Positions 53,511-63,300 of a stretch of 64,000 bases of DNA are shown here, piece by piece. The DNA is from Odoribacter splanchnicus DSM 20712 (GTDB lineage: Bacteria; Bacteroidota; Bacteroidia; Bacteroidales; Marinifilaceae): assembly GCF_000190535.1 (NCBI RefSeq), contig NC_015160.1, positions 2,418,001-2,482,000 on the forward strand. The letters are read 5' to 3'. Position 1 is the first letter of the stretch. Each line of letters starts with the position of its first letter. The position numbers were made by a program, and so were the translations under genes. The notes under the pieces are model-generated. The model did not search any database. It was not told the origin of the DNA and worked only from the letters and a program-made list of their open reading frames with translations.

Positions 53511-55191
53511 GGGATATTCAGTAAATGTCCCTAAAAAGTAAGATGGCATATAAAGTTGATAGAGTATAATCACTTTATATGCCATTATTATTGCCCTTTT
53601 TCTGTGTTTTTTCACATAATCCTATCTTGTTAGACACGACGCTTCGGAAGAGGTCTGATGACCCCTTCTGGTTCTGTCGGTAAATTTATGTCATGCCGCT
53701 TTATCCGCCCGGTTCCTGATTTTATCTATCATCAGTATGGCATTTGCCGTATGTATTCCAAAGAAAATCCATAGGATTTCCGTCTTCCTGTTCCGTGCCT
53801 TTATCCTTGAGAGTGAGTAATGCTGCTTCTGTGTGCCGAAGCTGCCTTCAAGCCTGGTGGCCCTTTCTTTGGAGAGTTCACTTCTGAGAACCTTTCTCAA
53901 GGATTCATCCCTGGCCGCCCTTCCCTTGCGTACAAAGGATGTGGATATTCCATATTTTGTACAGAACTTTCTGTTGGCATTATTGGCATATATGGAATCG
54001 GCAGCCACGCATCTTACCCTCACATTCATGAGCTTCTGCTGCATGCGGATACAGTCCTTCAGGCGTATACCTTCGTTGAAAGCCTTGAACGAGAGGTGTT
54101 CGATGAACGATATGCCGTCTATCTGTATGTTGTTGACCTTCGCACCGAACTCGACGGACTTTGTTTCCTTGCCTCTTACAATGGGACGTACATAATGACG
54201 GTCAATGCTGACGATGCGGTCCCTGACCTTCCTGCCTTCAAACAACTCCTTTTCCTGTACAAGAACCTTTCTGATGATGGAAAGACGCTTCTGGTAATCC
54301 TGGGTATATCGGAGTGAGGTTCCATGTTCTCTATGGATTTCATCCCTCTGTATGAGGAGCTTTTCAAGGAGTCTGATCATACGACGCTTGAGCATCCTTG
54401 TCCTTGAAGCCTTCCTCTTTCTCTTCTTGCAGTAGGACAGATAGGACTTCGCCACATCCGCATACTTGTTGCGCGGACGCCTTATACCCAAATCTCTGCA
54501 ATGAAGGCAGATTTGCCTGTAGAGCCATTCCAGACTTTCCCAAAGGAGTTTCATATCCGTAGGAAAACGCATATGGCTCTCATAGCATGTGGCATCGGTC
54601 ATACAGACGTGAAGGCTGTCAAGATAGGGTTTCCAGTGTGAAGCCAGCACTTCCTGGAGGGAATCAACATCAAGACGGGACGCTATCTCATTGCGGATGG
54701 CACTGACTATCTTGTAGTTGGTTATGGGAAAGGACGGATTTATCATAATCCCGCAGAACATCTGGTAGTGTATGTTCCCGTTAAGATGTTCCACCAGCTG
54801 CCTGTCAGAGAATCCGGTGTACGCCTTCAGGACCATAAGGGCGATCTTCGCCGAAGGACTGAAGATGTTCCTGCGTCCCAGTCGCTGTTCCGACAGGCCC
54901 ATGGTCTTTGCCATACGCTCAAACGGAAACACCGAATGAAGCCTGCCAAGCTCACTCTCATGAAAACTCTTGCGATATTTTTCTATAATATCAAATTCTG
55001 TAAAGCCCAAAGTAGGGTGAATTTCCGAAATATTTTGTATCTTAGCCATATCTTTGTTGGGGAATTTCCCCCGTTTTGGATTCCAAACCTTATTTGCGGG
55101 GGAATACCTAAAGATACAAAAAAGCCAACTAATTCGCAATATTTTGTGTATGAATTAGTTGGCTAATTTTATACTATTTACTGAATATCCC
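53511..55191 (-). mobile_element. Insertion sequence with DDE transposase
   Basis: Terminal inverted repeats GGGATATTCAGTAAAT (53511-53526) and its complement ending at 55191 enclose one transposase gene. No clear target duplication is seen. The right end touches the stop codon of the SRPBCC gene. Confidence 0.85.
53691..55049 (-). CDS. IS transposase (IS5/IS1182-like DDE family)
   Basis: 452 residues from ATG 55049; the upstream frame to 55139 lies in the IS end. An N-terminal helical DNA-binding part (IFSPSAKIALMVLKAYTGFSD) is followed by DDE catalytic segments: CMTDATCYES, CVAADSIYANNANRKFC and TRLEGSFGTQKQHY. It looks intact, so the element may be active. Confidence 0.88.
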   Translation of the reverse strand: MAKIQNISEIHPTLGFTEFDIIEKYRKSFHESELGRLHSVFPFERMAKTMGLSEQRLGRRNIFSPSAKIALMVLKAYTGFSDRQLVEHLNGNIHYQMFCGIMINPSFPITNYKIVSAIRNEIASRLDVDSLQEVLASHWKPYLDSLHVCMTDATCYESHMRFPTDMKLLWESLEWLYRQICLHCRDLGIRRPRNKYADVAKSYLSYCKKRKRKASRTRMLKRRMIRLLEKLLIQRDEIHREHGTSLRYTQDYQKRLSIIRKVLVQEKELFEGRKVRDRIVSIDRHYVRPIVRGKETKSVEFGAKVNNIQIDGISFIEHLSFKAFNEGIRLKDCIRMQQKLMNVRVRCVAADSIYANNANRKFCTKYGISTSFVRKGRAARDESLRKVLRSELSKERATRLEGSFGTQKQHYSLSRIKARNRKTEILWIFFGIHTANAILMIDKIRNRADKAA

Positions 55192-55673
55192 TAAAAACCT
55201 GAATTACTCAACAAACTATAAGGGATTTTTGCCAGCCCCTCGCCCAATTGATTGATTCCTTTTTCCAGTTTTCCTTTCAGCATCATTTTCATCACCATAT
55301 TCAACTCTCCCTGGAAAGTAATCTTCATCCGGGTATCGTAAGGTCCATTCTCCAACAATTGAATCCATAAATTAAATTCAAAAGGTGTAGCTCCATCCCC
55401 TCCTAATTTTATTAATTTGGGTTCTTCTTTCTCCACGATCTTTACAGCCAACTCCCCCATACCTTTTAAGGTTATGTAGCAAGCATCTTCTGTAAAACGG
55501 GTAGATTCGATCTTTTCCGAGATTTTATCCATCTCCAATCCGTTAGTCATCCCCATTTGTTTGGCCATCTCTACCAAACGACCGATCCGGCTGAAATCGG
55601 AAAGTAATGCATAAACATCCCGAATAGGACTCTCTATTTTTAAGATCTCACTTGTAATTTTTGTTGTCGACAT
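55191..55673 (-). CDS. SRPBCC/START-like small-ligand-fold protein
   Basis: 160 residues. Polyketide-cyclase/START-like fold: SPIRDVYALLSDFSRIGRLV at the start, central ACYITLKGMGELAVKI, and a long C-terminal helix (EKGINQLGEGLAKIPY). The family binds hydrophobic ligands; the ligand here is unknown. Its stop codon coincides with the right end of the IS, so the original C-terminus may have been changed by a few residues. The start is followed upstream by an 8-base tandem array. Confidence 0.8.
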   Translation of the reverse strand: MSTTKITSEILKIESPIRDVYALLSDFSRIGRLVEMAKQMGMTNGLEMDKISEKIESTRFTEDACYITLKGMGELAVKIVEKEEPKLIKLGGDGATPFEFNLWIQLLENGPYDTRMKITFQGELNMVMKMMLKGKLEKGINQLGEGLAKIPYSLLSNSGF

Positions 55674-55690
55674 AATTTAATGAGTTAAAA

Positions 55691-55770
55691 GAGTTGATGA
55701 GTTATTGAGTTGATGAGTTGATGAGTTGATGAGTTATTGAGTTACTGAGTTACTGAGTTATTGAGTTAAT
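55691..55770 (+). repeat. Tandem array of ten 8-base units
   Basis: Ten consecutive units GAGTTnnT (GAGTTGAT, GAGTTATT, GAGTTACT, ending GAGTTAAT) just upstream of the SRPBCC gene. The related array at 57001-57150 is on the other side of the IS and in inverted orientation. Confidence 0.95.
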
Positions 55771-55799
55771 AAATTATAAGTCTAGCATTAAAAATAATA

Positions 55800-56895
55800 T
55801 GATTATCCGTATAATGTCCGTTAATTTATTTAACATCATACGAATGTTTTAATGATAAATATTTATACAAAAATATTTGCGTATTTTGCTGAAATTCAGT
55901 ATATTCATAATGTTGTTTTAATCCGAAATATCATTATGAACATACTAAATTTCATGCAACGGTTCCCCGATGAAGCATCTTGCATTGCTTATCTGAAGGA
56001 ACAGAGGGAACAATCAGGTATTGTCTGCAAACATTGTGGCTGTACGGAACATCGCTGGGATGCCAATAAACTTGTTTTTGAGTGCAAGCACTGCCATCAT
56101 AGGCAATCATTACGCTCCGGAACTGTTATGGAACATAGCAAGCTGCCTTTCCGTTACTGGATAGCAGCCATGTTCCTGCTAACAAGCACTAAGAAATCCT
56201 TTTCAACAGAGGAAATCCGTCGCCAGTTAGGTCACAAACGTTATCAACCCATCTGGGAGATGGTCTGCAAGCTTCGGGATGTCATGGGAAAGCGTGATGA
56301 ACGCTACCGCCTGACCGGTTCTGTAGAACTGGACGAAGGTTTCTTCACTGTGGAGCTTCAAGAAGAAGAAAAGGACAAACCGTTGAAAAGAGGTCGTGGC
56401 AGTCAAAGGAAAGCCAGGATTCTGGTCATGGTTGAAAGCTCCTATTCTACGAAAACTCCCAAGAGAGGAAGACCCAATAAAGCAGTCGGACACCTCAAAA
56501 TGCAGGTCATATCAGATTTGGGGTCGAAGACAATTACCAAGGTTGTCAAAGAGCAACTGGAGCCGTCAGTAGAACTGACTACAGACGATTCCACATCATA
56601 TATCAAGTTTGATAAACTCGTCAAGAGCCATAAGGCGGTCACTTCCGGCAAAGAAGCGGTTAAAGTCTTCCTGCCCTGGGTGCATATTGCAATAAGCAAT
56701 GCCAAAAGGCTTCTGTTGGACGTTCATCATAAGCTTAAAAACGAATACTTACAATACTATCTGAATGAGTTCTGCTATAAATTCAACAGACGCTATCTCG
56801 ATGAAAAACTATTTGATAGACTCGCTTTCACAGCTATCAACTATAACACCGACTTTAGGTCGAAAATTTATAGACGGACATCATGCGGATAATCA
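55800..56895 (+). mobile_element. IS1595-family insertion sequence
   Basis: Terminal inverted repeats TGATTATCCGTATAATGTCC (left) and, at the right, the complement of TGATTATCCGCATGATGTCC. Flanks are similar (TTAAAAATAATA left, TTAAAATAATT right) but no exact target duplication can be fixed. One transposase gene inside. Confidence 0.85.
55936..56892 (+). CDS. IS1595-family transposase
   Basis: 318 residues from ATG 55936. N-terminal zinc ribbon (CKHCGCTEHRW and CKHCHHRQSL), then RSGTVMEHSKLPFRYW typical of the family, catalytic region VELDEGFF, TDDSTSYIKF and ISNAKRLLLDVHHKL. It reaches almost to the right inverted repeat and appears intact. Confidence 0.92.
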   Translation: MNILNFMQRFPDEASCIAYLKEQREQSGIVCKHCGCTEHRWDANKLVFECKHCHHRQSLRSGTVMEHSKLPFRYWIAAMFLLTSTKKSFSTEEIRRQLGHKRYQPIWEMVCKLRDVMGKRDERYRLTGSVELDEGFFTVELQEEEKDKPLKRGRGSQRKARILVMVESSYSTKTPKRGRPNKAVGHLKMQVISDLGSKTITKVVKEQLEPSVELTTDDSTSYIKFDKLVKSHKAVTSGKEAVKVFLPWVHIAISNAKRLLLDVHHKLKNEYLQYYLNEFCYKFNRRYLDEKLFDRLAFTAINYNTDFRSKIYRRTSCG

Positions 56896-57000
56896 TTAAA
56901 ATAATTTCCTTCCCCAACACGATGAATCGACAACCCCTTAATCTATTCCCCTCTTCCACTTTAGCTACTCAGCAACTCTTTTTAACTCAGTAACTCTTTT

Positions 57001-57150
57001 AACTCAGCAACTCAATAACTCTTTTAACTCAGCAACTCAATAACTCTTTTAACTCAGCAACTCAATAACTCTTTTAACTCAGCAACTCAATAACTCTTTT
57101 AACTCAGCAACTCAATAACTCTTTTAACTCAGCAACTCAATAACTCTTTT
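57001..57150 (+). repeat. Tandem array of six 25-base units
   Basis: Six near-perfect copies of a 25-base unit built from AACTC pentamers (AACTCAGC, AACTCAAT, AACTCTTTT) end three bases before the pyrE stop codon; a partial copy precedes at about 56984. It is complementary in pattern to the GAGTT array at 55691. Confidence 0.95.
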
Positions 57151-57153
57151 AAC

Positions 57154-57783
57154 TTATTTATAAGTCTCAGGACTCAATCGCCATTCTTTCAATTTTTCCA
57201 CCTGATCAGCCTGTACATATCCCACTTTCACAGCCAGATCGATCATAGCATTGTAATTACTTAAAGTGGTCAGTTCACAGGATGCATTTTTAAAGTTATC
57301 CTCAGCCTTTTGGAAGCCATAGGTAAAAATGGCAACCATGCCCAGCACTTCACATTCGGCATTCCGCAAAGCTTCGACAGCCTGTAAACTAGAACCACCG
57401 GTTGAAATAAGGTCTTCGATAACTACGACCTTTTGCCCTGCTTTATACTCACCTTCGATCAGATTTTCCAAACCATGACTCTTAGCTGAAGATCGCACAT
57501 AAATAAAGGGTAATCCCAATTCCTGAGCAACTAACACCCCCTGTGCAATAGCTCCGGTAGCAACCCCGGCAATCACCTCTGCCTGCGGATATTTCTCCCG
57601 GATCAATGCTGCAAATTGTTCTTTGATATATGAACGAACTTCAGGATAAGACAACGTCTTCCGATTATCACAATAGATCGGGGATTTCCATCCGGAAGCC
57701 CAGGTAAACGGATGAGTAGGTTCCAATTTAATTGCTTTAATATCCAATAAATAGGATGCCACTTTTTCTGCAACTGTATTCAT
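57154..57783 (-). CDS. pyrE: Orotate phosphoribosyltransferase
   Basis: 209 residues. The PRPP-binding motif is VVVIEDLISTGGSS near 122, with WASGWKSPIYCDNRKTL near 28 and YVRSSAKSHG near 97. It makes orotidine 5'-phosphate in pyrimidine synthesis. Divergent from the NUDIX gene. Confidence 0.96.
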   Translation of the reverse strand: MNTVAEKVASYLLDIKAIKLEPTHPFTWASGWKSPIYCDNRKTLSYPEVRSYIKEQFAALIREKYPQAEVIAGVATGAIAQGVLVAQELGLPFIYVRSSAKSHGLENLIEGEYKAGQKVVVIEDLISTGGSSLQAVEALRNAECEVLGMVAIFTYGFQKAEDNFKNASCELTTLSNYNAMIDLAVKVGYVQADQVEKLKEWRLSPETYK

Positions 57784-57825
57784 TTTTATCTATTTTTGTA
57801 TTGTTAAATACTAGAATTTTTGCAA

Positions 57826-58434
57826 ATGTATAAAGTATTTTTTAAAGAGAGCTGTTTTTTATTGACCGATAATCAGAATTTACTAAAAGAAGGGGATATC
57901 CGTTGGGTGCACCGGGATTTTATGACCACGAAAAATTTCATTTACCAAACTCTGGAAAAAGGCATCCCTTTCAAAGCCGTACTTTATGATGAAGATCCGG
58001 AGGATTTGTTTACTATTTTCAAGTCTTGTTTCACCTATGTCAAAGCCGGAGGAGGAGCAGTCATACAAAATTCCGATATATTGGTCATCAAACGATTAGG
58101 AATGATCGACCTACCCAAAGGCCATCTGGAATATGGAGAAACGATGGAACAATGTGCCGTCCGGGAAGTAGAAGAAGAATGCGGGTTAAAACAAGTAAGT
58201 ATTCTGTCTCCTTTAGACACCACCCTCCATATTTATTACCGGAATGAAAGTTGGTTCCTGAAAAAAACATATTGGTATCGGATGTCTGCCCCTTCAGGTC
58301 AATCTTTTATTCCTCAGACCGAAGAGGATATCGAAGAAGTGCTCTGGTATCCGATACACAATCTCTCCCAGCTATCGAACCAGACCTATCCTTCACTCCG
58401 GGAAGTATTCCATAAACTCCAAACCGAAGCCTAG
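57826..58434 (+). CDS. NUDIX hydrolase
   Basis: 202 residues from ATG 57826. A complete Nudix box lies near 102-124: GHLEYGETMEQCAVREVEEE followed by CG. The N-terminal 80 residues are a family-specific extension. It hydrolyses nucleoside-diphosphate derivatives; the specific substrate is unknown. Confidence 0.9.
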   Translation: MYKVFFKESCFLLTDNQNLLKEGDIRWVHRDFMTTKNFIYQTLEKGIPFKAVLYDEDPEDLFTIFKSCFTYVKAGGGAVIQNSDILVIKRLGMIDLPKGHLEYGETMEQCAVREVEEECGLKQVSILSPLDTTLHIYYRNESWFLKKTYWYRMSAPSGQSFIPQTEEDIEEVLWYPIHNLSQLSNQTYPSLREVFHKLQTEA

Positions 58435-58437
58435 GAG

Positions 58438-59442
58438 CTATTCGAGCAATTGCCTGCAAACCCGCCTGATTTCGGCATAATCGGCATCCAGCCTACCGGA
58501 CTGGAAAAGCCGGTCAATGCTGTGCAGACCGGGTTGTATCGAATCGATAAAATGCGGTTTTCTTTCGTAAAGTCCCCGAAGCCCGAAAGCCCCCATCGCC
58601 TGCAACAGCCGTACCAATACAAAACGATAAAAAACATGACGGAATAGTCCCGGCTCCACCGTCCGGTAAGCCTGTAATCCGCAGATATATCCATCCAGTA
58701 ACTCTTCCCGTTGTTCATCAGGAATCACTACGATAGCATCATACAATAACGAAGCTACGTCATAAGGTAAAGCCCCTTGCCGTCCTCCCTGATAATCGAT
58801 AAACCAAACCTCTCCGGCTCTGACCATAATATTCCGCGACTGAAAATCACGAAACATAAAACTATCCGCAGGTTCCTGAACCAAAACATCTGTCAGCCTG
58901 ACAAAATCATCTTCGAGCGCCTGCTCTGAAAAATCCGCTCCTGCCAATTTCAGAAAACAATACTTAAAATAATTCAGGTCCCACAGGATACACTGCCGGT
59001 CGAATACAGGACGTGGGACACAACGGGCATAATCCAGTCCCTGTCCCCCGATCAACTGAAACCGCAATAATTCGGACAAAGATTTCCGGTAAAGTTGCAT
59101 CGAATGCTCCGACAAACTATTTCCTTTTCGCTCCTGCCCGACCACGTCCAATAAAGTTTGCGTACCCAAATCTTCCTGTAGATAAACCTTCCGATCTTCC
59201 GATACCGCATAAATTTGCGGTACATGTAATCCTTTCTCTGCAAAATGCCGGGAAAAATCGATAAACAAGCGATTTTCTTCCACATTTCGATTCCAGGCCG
59301 CAATGCACGACTCCCCGTTCCAATATATACGCCAATATTTACGTGCAGACCCGGAAGCCGGTAACATCTCGGTCCGGTCGGCTTTCTTCCCCCATTGCTG
59401 TTCGAATAAAGCCAGAAACTTTTGCTCTATCAACTGATTCAC
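58438..59442 (-). CDS. APH-family phosphotransferase (AmgK-like sugar kinase candidate)
   Basis: 334 residues with the aminoglycoside phosphotransferase/choline kinase fold: catalytic MFRDFQSRNIM near 197 and metal-binding FIDYQGGRQG near 213, with GSARKYWRIYW at the N-terminal nucleotide site. The FRDFQSRNIM form is typical of the AmgK/YcbJ-like branch that phosphorylates cell-wall amino sugars; an antibiotic target is less likely. It converges with the NUDIX gene with only three bases between. Confidence 0.75.
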   Translation of the reverse strand: MNQLIEQKFLALFEQQWGKKADRTEMLPASGSARKYWRIYWNGESCIAAWNRNVEENRLFIDFSRHFAEKGLHVPQIYAVSEDRKVYLQEDLGTQTLLDVVGQERKGNSLSEHSMQLYRKSLSELLRFQLIGGQGLDYARCVPRPVFDRQCILWDLNYFKYCFLKLAGADFSEQALEDDFVRLTDVLVQEPADSFMFRDFQSRNIMVRAGEVWFIDYQGGRQGALPYDVASLLYDAIVVIPDEQREELLDGYICGLQAYRTVEPGLFRHVFYRFVLVRLLQAMGAFGLRGLYERKPHFIDSIQPGLHSIDRLFQSGRLDADYAEIRRVCRQLLE

Positions 59443-59561
59443 TTTATCTGTTATTGAAATCTTTTTACCCTAAAAAACAGCTGCTTCTAAGCAGACTTTT
59501 ATCAAAACAAATGTTGAAATTTTTTACGAATTTCCCAAAGTTTCCGAAAATTTCAGAAAAC

Positions 59562-59592
59562 AAAAAAACCGCTGTAAATACAACGGTTTTTC
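59562..59592 (-). terminator. Terminator of the tRNA cluster
   Basis: On the minus strand AAAACCGTTGT pairs with ACAGCGGTTTT across a short loop, then TTT, downstream of four minus-strand tRNAs. Confidence 0.75.
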
Positions 59593-59611
59593 ATGTCTTC
59601 ATCTATTTCAG

Positions 59612-59695
59612 TGCCCAGGACAAGACTCGAACTTGCACAGCCTTTCGACCACTACCACCTCAAAGTAGCGTGTATACCAATTTCACCACCTGGGC
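59612..59695 (-). tRNA. tRNA-Leu (anticodon GAG)
   Basis: 84 bases with a long variable arm. Acceptor GCCCAGG / CCTGGGC; anticodon loop TTGAGGT between CTACT and GGTAG; T loop TTCGAGT. Confidence 0.93.
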
Positions 59696-59755
59696 CAATC
59701 CTTTACGTTTCAGATTATTTTAGAAATAATCTGAAACCGTAAATTTCAAAGTCGG

Positions 59756-59839
59756 TGCCCGAAATAGGACTCGAACCTACACGGCCGTGAAGCCACTAGT
59801 ACCTGAAACTAGCGTGTATACCAATTTCACCATTCGGGC
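59756..59839 (-). tRNA. tRNA-Leu (anticodon CAG), copy 1
   Basis: 84 bases. Acceptor GCCCGAA with TTCGGGC; anticodon loop TTCAGGT between CTAGT and ACTAG; long variable arm. Confidence 0.93.
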
Positions 59840-59937
59840 ATTTAAAAGAACACTTTCAGTTTACGACCGCTGATTTTGATTTACGATTACTCAGGAAATA
59901 ATCTACAATCTAAAATCGTAAACCTTAATTGAATTGG

Positions 59938-60021
59938 TGCCCAAGATAGGACTCGAACCTACACGGCCGTGAAGCCACTAGTACCTGAAACTAGCGTGTA
60001 TACCAATTTCACCACTTGGGC
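59938..60021 (-). tRNA. tRNA-Leu (anticodon CAG), copy 2
   Basis: 84 bases, nearly identical to copy 1 except in the acceptor stem (GCCCAAG with a wobble-containing partner). Same anticodon loop and variable arm, so a local duplication is likely. Confidence 0.93.
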
Positions 60022-60030
60022 AATCAAGTG

Positions 60031-60101
60031 TTGTCCCACCAGGATTCGAACCTGGACTGACAGAACCAAAACCTGCTGTGCTGCCATTACACAATGGGAC
60101 A
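60031..60101 (-). tRNA. tRNA-Gln (anticodon TTG)
   Basis: 71 bases. Acceptor TGTCCCA / TGGGACA; anticodon loop TTTGGTT; T arm CCAGG TTCGAAT CCTGG. First of the four-tRNA transcript. Confidence 0.94.
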
Positions 60102-60356
60102 ATCATTGATAGTGTCATTTTTGACGGTGCAAATATATGACCTTTTTTTTTTCCAACAAAAAAAATGAGGAAAATTCGAGTAAAATAATTATTTTCGTGC
60201 TTCATTAGTTGTTTCGTTATGAAGTCATCTTTTGATAACCAGACACTTAACACTTTATGTCTATTTATTCAAATACGCCCCAAGGGCAAGAAAGCTTCAA
60301 AACGGAGGAAATAATGATTTTTTACGCACATAATAATCGCAAATTTATCTTAATTA

Positions 60357-63300
60357 ATGAATATGTATAAAATCAAAGATCATCCTAATTTAAGCTTCAA
60401 GCTGATTAACAGGGTTACCGGTTGGGTCACTTTCGTTATCGCGAGTATGACTTACATACTCACAGCTGAGTCAACGGCCAGCCTATGGGATTGCGGAGAG
60501 TTCATCACCACGTCTGTGGGCTTACAGGTGGGACATCCCCCCGGAGCACCGTTATTTATGATTATTTCGCGGTTGTTTGCGATATTTGCTCCATCGGCAG
60601 ATACCCAAGCCTATATGATCAACTGTATGTCGGCCATTTGTTCCGGGCTGACCATTTTATTCCTGTTCTGGTCGATCACTCACCTGGCCCGTAAGCTTAT
60701 TGTAAAAGAAGGTGAAGAAATGACTATGGGACAAATGTTTGCGATATTAGGAGCTTCGCTGATCGGTTCTTTGACTTATACTTTCACAGATACGTTCTGG
60801 TTCTCAGCCGTAGAAGGCGAAGTGTATGCGATGTCTTCTTTATTTACTGCGGTAGTTTTCTGGGCTATCCTGAAATGGGAAAATGTCGCTTTCGAACGTT
60901 ATGCCAACCGCTGGCTGATCCTGATCGCTTACCTGATCGGACTGTCTATCGGAGTACACTTATTGAACTTGCTGGCAATCCCGGCAATCGTGTTTGTTTA
61001 TTATTTCAAAAAATATACACCCACCGTACGGGGATTTATCAAAACAGGCATTCTTTCGGTATTTATCCTGGGTGTAGTTAATTTCGGAATCATTCCGGGC
61101 GTGATCAAAGTAGCCGGTTGGTTCGAGCTGACTTTCGTCAACGGAATGGGGGCTCCTTTCAATACCGGAGTGATCATCTATGTATTACTGATTATCGGGG
61201 CTTTAGTCTGGGGTATCCGTTATACGCTGAAAAAAGGGATGCCTGTCTGGAATACCATCCTGACTTGTTTTATGGTGATTCTGATCGGTTATTCTTCTTA
61301 TTCGATGATCGTTATCCGTTCATTAAGCGATCCTCCTATCGACGAAGGAAGCCCTGACAATGTATTCTCTTTATTGTCATACATCAACCGTGACCAATAC
61401 GGTGACGCTCCTTTACTCTACGGCCAGTATTTCAATGCTCCCCAAGTAGGGACGAAGGAGGGCGAACCGATCTATTATCAGAACAAAGAAACCGGGGTCT
61501 ATGAAAAAATCGGTAACAAAACCATCTATGAATACGACAAACGGTTTTGTGGTTTCTTCCCACGTATGTACAGCGATACCCGGCCCAACTTTGCCAATCA
61601 ATACCAGGCTTGGGCAGGAAGAAACAACGGTCCGACCTATACGGTCAACGGCGAGACCATCACCCGCCCGAGTTTCGGTAATAACATGCGTTATTTCTTC
61701 AATTATCAGTTAGGGCATATGTACTGGAGGTATTTCATGTGGAATTTCTCCGGACGCCAAAACGATATCCAGGGATATGGCGACATCATGCACGGCAACT
61801 GGATCACCGGCATTAAATTTCTGGATGAATTACGCCTGGGAAATCAGGATGAATTACCCGACAATTTGAAAAATGAAAAAGCAAACAATAAATATTATAT
61901 GTTGCCTTTTCTGCTCGGTCTGTTGGGGATGTTTTACCAATACCGGAAGGGGAAAACCGGAAAACAGGATTTTTGGGTAGTCATGCTCTTGTTCATCATG
62001 ACCGGTATAGCCATCATCGTCTTTTTAAATCAGACTCCGATGGAACCCCGGGAACGGGACTATGCTTATGCAGGTTCTTTCTATGCCTATGCCATCTGGA
62101 TCGGCCTGGGTGTGCTTTCTATCTGGGAATTTCTGAATAAAAAGATCAAAAATATAGATCCACGGGTATCGGCCATTGCCGTTACTACGGTCTGTCTGTT
62201 CGCCATTCCGGTCAATATGGCCGCCCAAAACTGGGACGACCACAACCGTCATGCCCGTTATGCCACGACAGCCCATGCCCGTAATTACCTCAATTCGTGT
62301 GCTCCGAATGCAATTTTATTTACTTATGGAGATAACGATACTTTCCCACTGTGGTATGTACAAGAAGTGGAAGGAGTACGGCGGGATGTCCGGGTCGTCA
62401 ATTTAAGTTTGTTATCCGGTTCCTGGTATATCGACCAGATGAAACGGAAAGCTTATGAATCTTCCGGAGTGCCGATTTCGTTCACTCATGAACAATACCG
62501 GGATGGGAAACGGGACTATGTATTGATCAGGGATCAGTTCAAAGAAGGAAACCTGAAAGATGTCATGGAGTTTGTCGCCAGCGACCTGCCTCAGACAAAA
62601 TTACAGGGATATATCAAGGAACTCGATTTTATACCGACACGTAACGTTATCCTTCCGGTAGATTCGGCCAAAGTAATCGCCAATGGGACGGTTAAACCCC
62701 AGGATGCAGATCAGATCGTCAAAGACCTGAGACTGCATTTGCCGATGCAAGGCTTGACCAAATCACAACTGATGGTCCTGGATATTTTATCGACGAACAA
62801 CTGGGAACGTCCGGTATATTTCGGAATCGGTATGGGTTCGGATGCCTATATGGGATTGGAAAAATACTTCCAGCTCGAAGGGGCGGCCTACCGCGTCGTA
62901 CCTATCGAAACGAAAGAAGCCGAATTCTATGATTACGGACGGATCGACAGCGATATCCTCTACGATAATATCATGAATAAATTCGAATGGGGAAATATCA
63001 AAGATCCGAAAGTAAACATCGACTTCTTCCACGATCAGACCATCGCCGTCATGAAATACCGGAATACCTTCCTTCGGTTGGCCCAGAAACTGTATGACGA
63101 AGGTAAACAAGCCGAAGCGGTCGCCGTTCTGGATAAGTCATTGGAAGAAATTCCACTGTATCAGGTACCGGCAGACAATAGTATGCTGTTCTATATACCG
63201 ATGTATTACGAACTGGGAGAAACCGAAAAGGCGAACCACTTGCTCAACGAACTGGCAACGAACAACTATCAGATGTTGAAATATGCCAATTCACTCGAGC

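Noticed and set aside
55691..57150. CRISPR-like or origin-iteron interpretation of the AACTC/GAGTT arrays
   Set aside because: Units are contiguous without spacers, and the flanking genes are pyrE and an SRPBCC protein with no replication gene nearby.
58438..59442. Aminoglycoside resistance gene
   Set aside because: The catalytic FRDFQSRNIM form and chromosomal housekeeping context fit an AmgK-like sugar kinase better.
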